A DNA stretch of 64,000 bases, taken from the NCBI GenBank assembly GCA_024663395.1, contig JANFAH010000011.1:434001-498000 (forward strand), read 5' to 3'. Position numbers and translations under genes: made by a program. Within the stretch, counting starts at the first letter, position 1. Each line of letters starts with the position of its first letter. The notes under the pieces were generated by a model that saw only the letters and a program-made list of their open reading frames with translations, did no database searches and had not been told where the DNA came from. The DNA comes from Pisolithus tinctorius (Eukaryota; Basidiomycota; Agaricomycetes; Boletales; Pisolithaceae). Below are positions 46,655-58,517 of the stretch, in pieces.

Positions 46655-47368
46655 TGTCAAGTCCGGGCCTACTCCGACCAACTCCGACGCTATATAAGGT
46701 CTAGAGAGGGGTTCGGAAGCAAGTCCGACACAGAAGAACAGAACTCCGACTAGCGGAGTGTCGGCAGGAACGAAGACCACCGAGACAAAGGCGGAGTGGA
46801 GTGAGGGCGTCGGGTTTAGCTCGTGCGCTACCCCCTTGCATGATCTCAGCCCTCGTATTTCAGAGGGAGAGTACAGACGGAGAGTCGGAGATAACTCCGA
46901 CAGGCAGAAGACGGAATCAGAGGGAGTAGGAACTAAGTTGATATTCGTACTGAGGAACAGCGGAGTACAGTACATGTCTTTATACTGCTACGGAGGTACA
47001 GTAACCGGAATCGGAACTGACATACGGAGACTCATAAGTTTTCAAGTAAAATTTCCTGGACGACGAATGAAGGGTAGATGGAGGACATACGAACGGGTAA
47101 CACAGAACATCCAGAAAAGGAAGCAGTCCAGGTGCTGGACCATGCGGTGAGCGCGCTGCGGAGTACCTGACTGCGAAGGTAGTCACATGACCCCTCAGAG
47201 GACGGACCGCTCGGTCTGGTAGGAGAGCGACACAAGTCCAACAGCAGTCGGAGCAGAGATGGTTCGCAACCAACAGAAGTTGGGCGGAGTAGGTGCAGAG
47301 TGAGTGAACGACCGGCAGAGTGGAGCGTGGAGTGAGTAAGGGCTTAGTGTGAACGCACGGTTATGACA
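46655..47368 (-). repeat. Gypsy-2 5' LTR
   Basis: 714 bp in minus orientation. It differs from its partner LTR only at CpG sites by my alignment. One ancestral CpG has decayed in opposite ways in the two LTRs (CA in one, TG in the other). Confidence 0.95.
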
Positions 47369-47373
47369 CCATG

Positions 47374-48688
47374 GAAGGTGGTCTGCCTGTAATATAAATG
47401 TGGCTAACCATATTCCTCAACCAAATCTGACTGTCAGAAATATTTGGGAGCTTCTCTGTACTAAATCCAGACTTTGTGAAATCCACTCCAAGTCAAGCCA
47501 CCTCAGCAAAAATCTCGACATATGGTTTGGAGACAGATCATGTGTCTGTACCAAATTTGTCATCCAGACAGATCAGCATCATCATATCATCTGTCTACCA
47601 TACTACACACTGTTAGTAAGGACTTCTCATCTACCTGGATGCTGACTGACCTCCAGATAAGGGGATGGCTGATTTTCTTGATGTCCAAGCATGCTTCTGC
47701 TTGCCTGCCTGTATGCTGTGATGCCTTCTGGACAGGTCATTGACACTTTGTGAAAATTTCTTCAAGGCACTCCTCTCTGCCAACCCTCACCAGCCACCCA
47801 CCATCCCCTAGGTTCCCACACCCTCAGATATACCATGGCACCTTCATGCATATTGCACAAGTCAAGGTGAGTTGTTGACACAAGCTACTGAACATGTCAG
47901 TCACCAGACCTCTAACAGACTGCAACAGACACCTCTATATTCACTGAATACCAGGCAAGTTGTGAGATATCATTTGTCACAAACACCAGCTAACAGCCAT
48001 CCAGTGCACAACCAACCACAACAGCACATACCACTACTTCGACTTCAAGTTCACCAACATCCACCACCTCATCGAGCACCCCCACATCCTTGTTGACACC
48101 CCCACACCTCATCCTTTGTCACCATTGTAGGCAGGGAAACATATCTGATATTATAAGCTGCAGATTGTGGCATCAGTGTCTCCCCATGTGACCTCTGGGT
48201 GCTGGTGCCATTGTTGCAATTGCTTTTGGTTCACACTGGCACTGTTCTTTGCACTGTTTTGGGGGGAGGGGGGGGTGCACCTTTGTCCATGCAGCTCTTC
48301 TAATGTTGTTTATATTATGTTGCATGCAGGTTGTCATCATGAAAATTCTGGAATGAATATTTTTAAATACTTGAGCAGATCTGGAAAGGGCTACTTGGTG
48401 TCAGTACCATCTGATGAGCCATGATAGTCTTCATGTAACCTCAATTTCTTGTAAACCTGAAAACCAAGTGATCTAGGATATCATGCAAAACTGGTAGCAG
48501 AGAAGGCAGTTAGATTCAAGCAGATTCCCCAGACTTTCCAGGCACTCTAGGTAGTTCATGACAGGACAATGTTTCCAATTTCTACAAGGCACACAAAGAT
48601 TATACATTGACACTCCACATAGTCCATAATCTGCAGTGTCCACATGATAGTACCAAGTCTTTCCAGCCATACAGAGGAAAGCAGACAG
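47374..48688. other. CpG-poor region between Gypsy-2 and DUF6698 gene
   Basis: No gene recognised. It includes a run of CCACC/CACA-rich sequence near 47790-48110 and a G-tract near 48262-48277. Sequence continues across the Gypsy-2 insertion from 39419. Confidence 0.35.
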
Positions 48689-50663
48689 CTAACAACATGA
48701 CTTAGCCTTTGACTTTCCAGACTTGCTAGCAGTGCTGGTACTCATATGTTTGTGAGTGGGGCATTTGGGGGTGATCGCAGCTTCTTTGACATTGGTATTT
48801 GGCACATTTTTATGTGGAGAACAATGGAGGGTTGGCATGGATTCCTCCTCAGGATCAGAGTTATGGTTGAATGACAGCACATGGATGTGTAGGTGCTTTT
48901 TAGAAACTTTCTTCGCTTTAGCAGGGCTTGGCATGGTGTGCTCAGATGATAGAGAACTAAATGATGGTCCAGCTGAGGCATTCTTGTCCTCTGCTCTCCA
49001 AGAATGATGTGAGGATGGAGATGGTCTTGCTGAGGCATGTTTGTCTTGTCCAGTTCTGGAAAGAGGTGGAGATGAATGCAGGGGTGTAGGGGGCCTTGCA
49101 TTGACCCTCTGCTTTGCTGCCACACATGCAGCCATCTGAGCTTGCATCTTCTGTAAGCTGCTTGTTGATGAGGCCACCTCTTCTGTGTTGAAATCACTGA
49201 TGGCACCTGCACCACTGTCACAACCACTCTCATTCCTAAGGATCTTCCTGTTATATTCACAACACATCAGTGGTGACAATACCCAGGAGTGTTGAATCTT
49301 GATATGTACATATTCCACCATTTCATCAAATCCACAACCCAGTCTTCATTAGGACACTTGCATATCATCTTGATGATACCATAATAAAATTTGCAGTAAT
49401 TGAAGTCCCCATCCACTTTGCCCCACTTATTCTTGGAACTCATGGCATAATGTGCCTGGGCCAGTCAGTTAGTTAGCATCCATCATCATGTCAAGCAGCC
49501 TTAATTACACACCTGCACACTTGCATATGCTATGTGTTCTGGCTCAACACTTGTCATGCCATGCAAAATTGTGTTGCAGGTCTGTGTTCCATGGCTTTGC
49601 TCACCTAAGGCAGTTGAGGGACCAGTGAAAATGTGGCACATGACCTGTTGGGTAACACAAATACTTGATTATCTGCATGTTGAGTAATAGCTGGACCACA
49701 TACCCTTTCAAGCACATATCCTTTGAACAAACCATCACTCTGGTTTTCTTCATCCCATTGGACCACAGGGGGATCACCTTCCCATAAGAAAAGCAGGAAT
49801 TCCTCTGCTGTCATTTGAATGTTGCCTTTGATGAGTTGTTGACATGTTCTGATTACATATCAATCCAGATGTAAATGGCAGTGCAAAGAAACACACCTAC
49901 TTGGGTTTTTGATGAACTTGTCCCTCGCAGAAGTGGGACAAAGCATGTGTGCTAAAACAGGGTGGTTGATGCCCATACCAGATTTTGATCCTGCACTCAT
50001 AATTGGGGGTGATACACCAGCCTCTAACGGATGTGGTGCAACATACTGACCAATGTAAGCTCTGAGACATGTAGCATCGTCAGAGTGGATCTGACCCATT
50101 GTTATATTCATCTAAACATGCACAACTCAGTGCATATAGCCACTAAAATTCAAAGACATACCTCAGCAATGATGGTGTCAATGACCTTTTTCTTCTTTGG
50201 ACCATTAATTAGCACTTTGAGGCTGGGTGCTTGTTGCAGCAAAGTCTCAGTCACATTTGAGGCATTCATGTATAGTTGGTGACCTGGAAAGACATTACAC
50301 TACAGAATCACACAAAGAAATAAAAGGATGCTTACATCTTCTGTGGAATAGAAGCATCCAGTGAGTCATCATCAGAAAGGTCTGCTTCTTGCCCATGTAG
50401 CATGCCCTCCTCAATCATGTGCTTGATGTTGCAGAATAGATCTGTGCATTGTGCCATGTACTGTGCTGTAACTTGATACTCTGAGTCAATTTCCTTCCCC
50501 ACTGATTCTTCTACTTTGCTGAAGATGTTATGCTATCACACTAGCAGAGAAAGACAGTCACTTTCCTCATTTTTTCCAATATTTTGGTGCGCTTTTTACC
50601 CTTTCCATGTGATAGAGACTGCAATGATTTATCCAAGTCAGAATTCCTTTCTTCTTCACTCAT
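48689..50663 (-). CDS. DUF6698-type protein in transposon-rich DNA
   Basis: A spliced minus-strand gene can be traced. Exon 1 begins M-S-E-E-E-R-N-S-D-L-D-K with a basic K-G-K-K-R-T-K. Later exons give V-G-K-E-I-D-S-E-Y and D-L-F-C-N-I-K-H-M-I, then K-K-K-K-V-I-D-T-I-I-A-E. The core follows, with H-S-D-D-A-T-C-L-R-A-Y-I, G-I-N-H-P-V-L-A-H-M-L-C-P and, after another intron, M-T-A-E-E-F-L-L-F-L-W-E-G and D-G-L-F-K-G-Y-V-L. The C-terminal part reads D-F-N-Y-C-K-F-Y-Y-G and a Ser/Lys-rich tail ending K-S-C-C. This order fits DUF6698, a domain amplified in mushroom genomes with unknown function. Exons join in frame where I checked, so it may be alive despite CpG-poor surroundings. Exact borders are uncertain. 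Confidence 0.5.
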
Positions 50664-51794
50664 GGAGGAAGGAAATCATAGTCTCTTGTGACATGCCATC
50701 AATGGTAGTGGTAGAAGCTAAAGCTGTTAGAATGACATGAGGAGTGATTATGATTAGTCACAATCTGCCCAAATTTGGTGTCTAAGTATCACTTGGCTAC
50801 CACCACATGAAGACCATAGAGACCACACAAGGGAGCCTCCCTTGTTCAAGGTTTTACTAGATATATAGTGTCATTGAATGCTGGGAGGTAGTATCTGCAT
50901 GGCAATAAGACTTGTATATGCACACACATGAATCTATACAATATTTTGAATGGTACCTTCATGCTCATGCTGCACCTCTCTTTCTGCCTTACAGGTTTTG
51001 CAATGTATGGAGATATCTATTATATTCATGAATATGTGAGGATGGCAGCCACTCTAGCATAGGTGCAGGCAAATGGCAGTACTTGGTGATGAGTTGACAA
51101 TGTGACTTTCCCACACATCGGTGGCTGCTGCTGACTATCTAGACATTTTTGACTATCCAAACATGTAAATGTATGGATAGGCATGGATAGACATTGGTTA
51201 ATTTCCTGATGCTTCACAGAGTTCAGTGTGATCAGGCAAAGGTGTGGGTCAACAAGCAGACACTCTCATCTCATGGGGATTTCCTCCCATGTGGTAGCTA
51301 CCTTTTATTATGTCATATATTTGATATCTTGTTCATTGGGGTGCATCTGCCCTTGCTCCCACTCAGTATTTTACTCACTCCCTTTGGGGGAATGACATAC
51401 ATCCCACTCCTTACTTGGGAATGAGTTCAACTTGCTGTCTCAACACAGGGTTCAAGACATTTTATTTTTTCTTATCTAATGTGTCATCATGTTGCTGTCA
51501 ACTTTTCTGCAAAGCACTGTAATTGACTTCAAGTTCTCCAAGCCATATTTCCTTGTTGTAGCTGAGTTCTGTACAACCTGAGGGTGTATACATAATTTGA
51601 GATACAGAATACTCCTCCACTACCTGAATAAACCTGTGTTGGAAACCTAAACTCTCCAGTTATTGACATCCATTGCCTCTGCAGATTGCAGGGTATGATG
51701 AGGGAGTGGCTGGGGTCCAGGGGGTATAACAGCTGGTAGATTTGGTGGTACAAGGCCAGCAGGTGTTGGGCCCTGTAGCCTGGAGGAGTATATA
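50664..51794. other. CpG-poor region left of the CACTA-like element
   Basis: No gene supported. Short frames (51026-51217 minus, 51194-51424 plus) match nothing known to me. Confidence 0.35.
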
Positions 51795-51797
51795 CCA

Positions 51798-52156
51798 CAC
51801 TGGAAGCATTTCTCAATTTCTTTGCTGAAAACATTGTAAAAAAAGATTGAAAAATGAGACTCTTTAATTTGGGATGTTTTTGTGACAAATATTGTAAAAA
51901 TATATTGGATTTGTATTGTCTATCATGCCTCACAAAATGCCACCAGAAAATTTTAAATCTTTGCACATAAAAAAATTATGGATGTTCAGCAGAATGATTT
52001 TGAACACAATATGTGTGATACATTGTAAATAATTTTCCAATATATGTCACTTTTTTTTAGAATCAACAATCTGCTTTTTTGTGAGCAGAAAATTTAAAAA
52101 GTAGGCAGTATTTATTTAGTCTAAGTATTGTATTGCAATGATGAGTTGCATGCTGA
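51798..52156 (+). repeat. CACTA-like left terminal repeat, outer part
   Basis: Reverse complement of 58159-58517. It ends in the TGA that was duplicated on Harbinger insertion; the inner part of the same repeat is 55354-55544. Confidence 0.8.
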
Positions 52157-52192
52157 GAGTCCATACGGTATGTTTGTGTAGTCTCGCTACAC
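52157..52192 (+). repeat. Harbinger left terminal inverted repeat
   Basis: 36 bp matching the right end (55315-55350) with four differences, three of them at CpG sites. Confidence 0.9.
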
Positions 52193-52280
52193 AGTTGCTT
52201 GCCGGCTTTGGTATTTTACTTTGTTTGTGATCCTGGCAAGCCACCATGCTGCGGAGTTTGTATTTTGAACCGCTCCGACG

Positions 52281-53714
52281 ATGATGGATAGTGAACCCCT
52301 GGAACCCTTCCTACCGATTATCGCAGCACTAGCGACGCTCGTCGGTGAGTCTTGCCTCGAGCTAGTGACTGAAGATATGCCCTCCGATAAGGATCGAGCC
52401 AACTGGACTGAGGAAGAGAAAGAGGCCCTTGTCGCTTTCCTTGTCGACGAGAAAATCGCTGGCAAGATGGGCGATGGGTCGTTCAAGTCTACCACTTGGA
52501 GTGCGGCCGCTGCCCACATAAACAAGAAATTCCTGAAACAAAAAGGTGTGATGAAGACCTCTGATATGTGCAGAGGGAAGCTCAGTAATGTGAGTATCCT
52601 GTTCCCTCCCCAGCGCCTGTGTAGCCTCATCGATCATTATTGGTACAGCTCAAATCTGTGCTGAGGGATATCAACTTATGGCGAGGTCGTTCTGGAAAGC
52701 ATTGGGATAATGAAAATGGGGCGAATATTATCTCTGAGAGTGAGGAAAGCGACTTCAAGGAGTGGTTAGCGGTACGTGTCCATCATCTTGGGTCCATCAC
52801 TTGACATCGATAACATCCATCGACAGGGCCGACCCGGGAATGCTATGCGCCAGTTTAAAAACGTCGGTTGGCCCCTGCTTACGGCGATGGAGTCGCTGTT
52901 TCCAAATGACCAAGCCCATGGTATGCGCGCCTACCATCCTACGACTTCTGCGGCATTCATATCCGGTGCCAGTGGTCCTGGCCTCTCCATAAACCCGTCT
53001 AGCCATACCTCCAGCGATCCGGTGATGACCCCATCCACGTCCTCCGCTGCTTTACAGTTCGTTACTCCTCAGGTTGGAAGCTCCGCCAGCATCATTGAAG
53101 ATGATGCGATCGATCAAATGTCCGTCGACAAGGTAGCTCCTGCTAACAGAATGAACGTGCAGTCCCAGCTATTTTCAACACAATTTAATCCACCCATGCC
53201 GACTCTCGCTTCCCCTATGATGTTACTTAGCTCATATCCCCCCTCAACTACCAGCTCTATGCCATCAAGTAGGAAGCGTACACATGCGGATGCCAACCCT
53301 GCTTCACCCTCTGCTGAAATTCCATCGGCGCAAGCTGCGCTCCAGTCGCTCTCTATCAAGGACGATGCAGAACGCTCTTCAAAGAAGTCGAAGAAGAGCA
53401 AAGAAACGTCCATGCCCGCTTTACTCGTCGGTGTACAGGGTTCCCTTTCATACCTTGGGTCTGTTATCAGTTCATCGTCTGCAGTTGCCACACAGCAAAG
53501 GCGTACTGAGCGTATGCACGCCGCCGTGGAGATGCTCGCATGGCGAGATGACGACCTTCCCCTGTTAGCTAAGACGGCCTTGATGGAAGCATTCTGTATG
53601 GATGGGGGGGCGATTGATTTATACCTCATGTTGGATGATAAAACCCTTCGTAGAAACTGGATTCAGACTTGTCTTCGTAACCAGAAACTCATTCCAGATG
53701 ACCTTGTGTTGTAG
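52281..53714 (+). CDS. Myb/SANT-like DNA-binding protein of Harbinger
   Basis: In this superfamily the Myb-like protein binds the element ends and helps import the transposase. Three exons: 52281-52589, 52649-52771 and 52827-53714, joined in frame to 439 residues. The DNA-binding domain reads N-W-T-E-E-E-K-E-A-L-V-A-F-L near residue 40, then T-W-S-A-A-A-A-H-I-N and C-R-G-K-L-S-N, and across the first intron L-K-S-V-L-R-D-I-N-L-W-R-G-R-S-G. The rest is Ser/Pro-rich with a K-K-S-K-K-S-K nuclear signal and a conserved-looking C-terminal helix pair. No stop or frameshift is seen. The neighbouring transposase ends 120 bp away on the other strand. Confidence 0.85.
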
Positions 53715-53834
53715 TACCTCCATGTTTGTATCCCTGCTCGCAATTTATCTGACCCGCTGTTTTGTTATGCAAAGAATGATCCAGAGATATTCATTTAGAA
53801 AGTGAGAAAAGTGTACATAAAACAATCTCTACGA

Positions 53835-55191
53835 TCAAGTTTGCCCTCGCTTCCGCAGATACTCCTGGTAGTCGTGCCACATTGCCTCAGCAATAGAATC
53901 GCGCAACGCCCTGGCTGATAATTCTTGAGGGTCGTCGTCTCCCTCGTCATCCCCTGATAGCGCGCTTTCTTCTTGCTCGATGTCACCAACTTCCCCAGTA
54001 CCCCCATCACCTCCGCCATCCCCCTCCGGCATTTCTCCATCAGCATCTGGATCCCATTCGTGCGACATAATTAAATTGTGGATAACGCATAGGGCGACAG
54101 GAATGAGCGCCTGGATCTCGATAGGATATTCTGGAGGGAGAAGAAGAATTCGGAAACGACGCTTGATGACACCAAAGATTCGTTCAACAACATTCCATGC
54201 AGACGAGTGACGCAAATTGAAAAGCTCCTCTTTGTTTGCAGGCCTGTAAAACGGGAAGTAAATGGATATCAATCACGCAGTAAATGCATACCTTAATGAT
54301 GCTTGTCGCCACTCTGCCAGGTGATAGCGTGTGCGGCGGTAAGGTACGAGGACTCCTTCTGACAATGGGAAACCAGCGTCGCCAAGGAGATACTTTCCTT
54401 GGGGAATATCGAGGCTTGATGTGCACGCTTCCTGGAAAATTCGTGCATCCGTAGCCGAACCCTCCCAGCCAGTCAATACATAAGTGAAATTCATGCCAAA
54501 GTCACAGGCGAACATGCAATTCTGGGACATGGTGCCCTTTCGGTTGCGGTATGCGGCGTGGTCATGAAGTGGCGGGGAAGCGGGAATATGACTGCCATCG
54601 ATGGCACCGATCGCATCCTTGAAGTATGGCCAGAACCTATGACTCCGCATGATTTTTGGGTGGACAGTAGTAGTTGAAGAAGCGAATGGGAGTGATACGT
54701 GCTTCGAATAGAAGGGTTCAGAAGCAAAGATTGTAACCATTTTGCGGAAGTATCTAAGTACGGATGCTGTTAGAAATGGGCGCAGAAAAGCGAATCAAAA
54801 CGTACCTCGAGATTGTATCATTGGATCTCTGAAAACGTTCTCCAACATGTCTGATTGGTAGGCCAGTGACACATGTATACAAAAAAATTGCGAGCTGTTC
54901 TTCAAGAGAGGTGTGCTTCGAGGCTTGGTAGCCATGGTTGCGGAGTTCGAGAGTAATTTCTTTGAACGTGTGTACGCTCATACCTAACTCGCAACGTATA
55001 CGGTCTGGGTGACCAAGGATCAGTTCAACCAACCAAGCCTCTCCAGAAAGCGCAGATGTGTGGTATGGCCGTATATTCTTAGGGATCTCTCCAGAGAGGA
55101 GATCGACCATTAGTTTGGTAAGAATCTGGACAACGACAAGGACCTTCTCTTGTATGAGCTCTCGCGATTGATGTGCTTCTTCATCGTCCAT
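53835..55191 (-). CDS. Harbinger transposase (DDE_Tnp_4)
   Basis: Three exons: 55191-54806, 54753-54292 and 54243-53835, with introns of 52 and 48 bp, giving 418 residues. A helix-turn-helix-like N-terminal half (E-L-G-M-S-V-H-T-F, I-R-H-V-G-E-R-F-Q-R-S-N-D-T-I-S-R-Y) precedes the catalytic core. The DDE residues are in A-I-G-A-I-D-G-S-H-I (about 54610), L-G-D-A-G-F-P-L (about 54375) and V-V-E-R-I-F-G-V-I-K-R-R-F (about 54180). The core motifs are intact. The C-terminus is acidic and Gly-rich. I chose M-D-D-E-E-A-H-Q (55191) for its good start context; an in-frame Met at 55254 is possible. Confidence 0.93.
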
Positions 55192-55314
55192 GGCTGCGCG
55201 CCGAGCATTGATCAGCGATATGAGCACAATATGAGCATCGCAGCTGGCAGTCAACTTTCAATTTCCGACCATTCTTACTAATCACCCAATATATCTCTGT
55301 AGAATTGTCAAAGA

Positions 55315-55350
55315 GTGTAGCGAGACTACGCGAGCATACCGTACGGACTC
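55315..55350 (-). repeat. Harbinger right terminal inverted repeat
   Basis: Reverse complement of the left end. The CpG-rich version is probably closer to the ancestral sequence. Confidence 0.9.
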
Positions 55351-55353
55351 TGA

Positions 55354-55544
55354 AGCTCATATGAAAAACATTCTGCTTTTTTTATTCTCAAACATGTAAT
55401 ATACAGTGAAATATTTTTCAACAAAAAATCAAATCAGAAATAAAGTCTTTCCACATTAAAATCATAGGTCAAAACATCAAAAATTATTTCTAGATGAAAT
55501 ATTGCATATATTATTACACATGTCAAGAGCAATTGATACAGTAT
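55354..55544 (+). repeat. CACTA-like left terminal repeat, inner part
   Basis: Continues the repeat interrupted at 52156 by the Harbinger element, and is the reverse complement of 57968-58158. Confidence 0.8.
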
Positions 55545-56169
55545 GGTATGCTGATGCAGATATGGCATGCTGTCATAGCCATGCCTTGACCCCAGCCAGA
55601 CTCAGCCTTGCACTCACTCAGTCCAGCCTCAGCCTTGCCAAACCCCTACCCCCAGTTGGTCTAGCACAGGTAGCACTGCTTTGAAGTGCTGCTATGAAGT
55701 GTCATTTTGGTTGAGCCTGACCCAGCCTTGTCCCCAGTCTGCCCTCGTCTCTGTCCCAGTCTCTGGTTATCTTTGTCATGACTTACTAATACCATTCTTA
55801 CCAATCAGTTACCAATCTCTGTGAGACTGGCATTACCAGTCTCCATACTATAGTTACCCCTAGTATGTAAACCCATATATACTTGGCCTGTATTCCCTCA
55901 GTCTGAAATCAAATAAGTCTCATTAAGTCCAAACAGTCCACCATCTGACCCCTGCTCCCCTCTGATCCCTGACCCTTTGGCCTCATGCCTGTACCAGTCT
56001 CTGGTCTAGTCTTGAACCTGGTAACCTCAGACTTGACACATGCTGGGAACCACACCCTCACTCATACAGGACATCCTGTGGTCCTCAATCATGGGGAACA
56101 TGAACTCCAAAGTCACTGGTATGTTGATGACCCTCCTGCAGGAAAAAAAAAGTTTGGCATTTATTGAAA
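55545..56169. other. CACTA-like interior, left part
   Basis: CpG-poor. A promoter-like stretch near 55860-55880 resembles the one at 38396 in word content. No gene supported. Confidence 0.35.
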
Positions 56170-56700
56170 GCCTCATGGTTGGAATTGACCTTGGTACAAC
56201 AAGTTCATCATTGCCATCATAGAGGGCAAGCAGGCATGTGTGACTGAGAACTCCAAAGGTGCCTGGACAACCCCATCAGTAGTGGCCTTCACAAAACATG
56301 GGGAGCATCTTGTTGGCCTGCCTGCCAAGTGTCAAGCAGGGGTTAATCCATCAACACTGTCTTCACATTTAAGGGCTTGATTGGCTGCAAGTTCAAGGGT
56401 GTGGATGTCCAGGAGGACTTGAAGCACTGGTTAGTACATGCAACAACTGTCAAACAGGACAGCATCTTATATTGTCTACAGAGCATTCAAAATTGCTGAG
56501 AAGTCAGATGCTTGACCAGCTGTTGAGGTTGACATTGGTAGCAAGAGCCAACAATTCATATGTCATGGGAAATGTTTTGATCAGTAAGACAACTCATGTT
56601 CTCTCCAGAGTGCTGAGGAACTGTCATCCATGGTACTTACAAAGATGCATGAGACTGCTGAGCAGTTCCTTGACAAGAAAGTCAAGTAAGTTTCATGCAC
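56170..56700 (+). pseudogene. Hsp70 fragment captured inside the CACTA-like element
   Basis: The start of the Hsp70 ATPase domain is clear: V-G-I-D-L-G-T-T, then [25 protein letters not shown] and L-V-G-L-P-A-K. It breaks up after about 56350. A later block near 56605-56690 gives A-E-E-L-S-S-M-V-L-T-K-M and E-T-A-E-Q-F-L. Several expected Arg codons read Trp, His, Cys or stop, as CpG decay predicts. The second block looks more like the cytosolic or ER type than the mitochondrial type, so two sources or loose resemblance are possible. It is far too short and broken to work. Confidence 0.7.
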
Positions 56701-57173
56701 ATCATTTAGGAGTTCCCCAGTGTTGACAGCTATGATTAGCCATGCAGTCATCCATTACACAAACAATTAATAAAACAGGTGTACTATAATCAGAAAGAAA
56801 CTGAGAAAAAAGCTCCTGAAAGGCTGGTTTCAGACAAATCATGTGACCTTGCATTGTCACATAGCACTCATGATTTCTACCACATCAACATTGATCCCTG
56901 GAACACATGGTTGATTACATATCAGAAGGAACCAAGGTGAGTGACTTTTGTACTGTAGTTGCCTACCACTGATGGTGTTTTCTAATTGTGCTTTATTATG
57001 TCCTCAGAATGGCTTGATAGCTAGTTATGTGCAACCACTGACCTCCAATCCACTGATGGGGCATGTGGATTCCCTGAGGCTACTAGTATGTACATATTCC
57101 TTTTTGTTGCACTATTCAAAGTTTCCATATTCATCTAAGAGCACCCAACTGACAGCTGTTGACCTCCATTGAG

Positions 57174-57318
57174 TAACATACAAGGGGGCAGCACACAAGC
57201 TGAACCCAATGCCTTCACTCCACTTCTGCCTCTCTGCTTTGTCAAACTTCCTCTGTACTTTGATTCTAGCCCTCTGGGAGTGTCAGAGTTTGTCAGAGTG
57301 AGTGGTCCTGACTGTTAG
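57174..57318 (+). repeat. Fossil fragment of a Gypsy LTR related to Gypsy-1/2
   Basis: CAAGGGGGCAGCACACAAGC here matches CAAGGGGGTAGCGCACGAGC in the Gypsy-1 5' LTR (from about 24017), and the match continues to the LTR end (GTCAGAGTTTGTCAGAGT against GTCGGAGTTGGTCGGAGT). Nearly every CpG of the young LTR reads TG or CA here. Part of the LTR is deleted. Confidence 0.65.
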
Positions 57319-57967
57319 GTTTTGACCTCAAGGCACTTAAATTGGTACAAAGCTGTATTTAAAGAAGAGCTGTAGGGGAGGCATGTGCACTTGGTATAGG
57401 GAGGCTCAGACCATGGATGGGACAACCACTGGCAGGAGCAGCAGGATGAGGATGAGGGGGAGCCACAATTGTAATTACAAACACTGCAAAATTAGTTCCA
57501 TTGCCACCCACAGGCCACTATATCCATGCACCCCCATTTCAAAATTGGCCACTTGTTATCAAATTTGCCAGATACTTAGATGATACTCAGATGGTAGTAT
57601 GATCAGCTTGGCTCAAAGTGGCAATGCACTTGAAAGCAATGGCAGTCACTTAATACTACATTCTGTGTGCATTGAATGACCTGTTTCAAAGACTCCCTTG
57701 TACCTCTCAAAGGGACAAATTCAATTGTTGTTCTTCATTGTGCATCTTAGTACAATGTAACCACATGCTCAATGCCATGGAATCAAAATGAAATATTGAT
57801 CTCTTGAGCCTGATAAATCAATATATGTTGCCTCAACTCAATACAGGCATTCTTGGGGAACATGCTCTCTTTCAGTTATAATGCTCAATTGAATTTTTTC
57901 ACTTACAGAGCCTCAGTCAATCTTGTCCCCACTAATTAGGTATATCTTATCACTCACTTTCTTATTT
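57319..57967. other. CACTA-like interior, right part
   Basis: CpG-poor, no gene recognised. Confidence 0.35.
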
Positions 57968-58517
57968 ATACTGTATCAATTGCTCTTAGCATGTGTAATA
58001 ATATACTCAATATTTCATCTAGAAATAATTTTTGATGTTTTGACCTATGATTTTAAAGTGGAAAGACTTTATTTCTGATTTGATTTTTTGTTGAAAAATA
58101 TTTCACTGTATATTACATGTTTGAGCATAAAAAAAGCAGAATGTTTTTCATATGAGCTTCAGCACACAATTCATCATTGCAATACAGTACTTAAACTAAA
58201 TAAATACTGCCTAGTTTCTAAACTTTCTGCTCACAAAAAAGCAGATTGTTAATTCTAAAAAAAAGTGACATATATTGGAAAATTATTTACAATGTATCAT
58301 GCATATTGTGTTCAAAATCATTCTGCTGAACATCCATAATTTTTTTATATGCAAAGGTTTAAAATTTTCTGGTGGCATTTTGTGAGGCATGATAGACAGT
58401 ACAAATCCTATATATTTTTACAATATTTGTCACAAAAACATCCCAAATTAAAGAGTCTCATTTTTCAATCTTTTTTTAAAATGTTTTCAGCAAAGAAATT
58501 GAGAAATGCTTCCAGTG
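57968..58517 (-). repeat. CACTA-like right terminal repeat, uninterrupted
   Basis: This copy shows the empty site of the Harbinger insertion: the two halves found at 52156 and 55354 are joined here without a gap. Confidence 0.8.

Larger units (their letters stand above)
39425..47368 (-). mobile_element. Gypsy-2: second complete chromovirus copy
   Basis: The element is 7944 bp with two 714-bp LTRs and is flanked by the 5-bp duplication CCATG (39420-39424 and 47369-47373). Layout is the same as Gypsy-1 on the opposite strand, with primer-binding site, frameshift signal and antisense gene all present. Gag is fully open. Pol has two premature TGA codons (43492-43490 and 43438-43436), both at CGA codons of Gypsy-1. 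The 19 LTR differences I count are all CpG transitions. The two Gypsy copies differ from each other also at non-CpG sites, so they are separate insertions, not a duplication. Confidence 0.95.
52157..55350. mobile_element. PIF/Harbinger DNA transposon, apparently intact
   Basis: 3194 bp with terminal inverted repeats of at least 36 bp (GAGTCC(A/G)TACGGTATG...). A 3-bp TGA duplication flanks it (52154-52156 and 55351-55353), within the TNA type of the superfamily. It carries the two genes normal for Harbinger, a Myb/SANT-like protein and a DDE_4 transposase, in convergent orientation with 120 bp between stop codons. CpG is frequent inside, unlike the surrounding host element, so the insertion is recent. 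The insertion site is proven by the uninterrupted partner repeat at 57968-58517. Confidence 0.93.
51798..58517. mobile_element. CACTA-like (CMC) element with 550-bp terminal inverted repeats, split by Harbinger
   Basis: The termini are CACTGGAAGC and its reverse complement, flanked by 3-bp CCA at 51795-51797 and 58518-58520. CACT-type ends with 3-bp duplications are the mark of the CACTA/CMC superfamily. The left repeat is 51798-52156 plus 55354-55544 (550 bp once the Harbinger insertion and its duplication are removed); the right repeat is 57968-58517 (550 bp). Identity is about 95 percent by eye. The interior (55545-57967) has no transposase I recognise but holds a decayed Hsp70 fragment and a fossil LTR, so the element is non-autonomous. 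It is AT-rich and CpG-poor, hence older than its Harbinger passenger. Confidence 0.75.
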
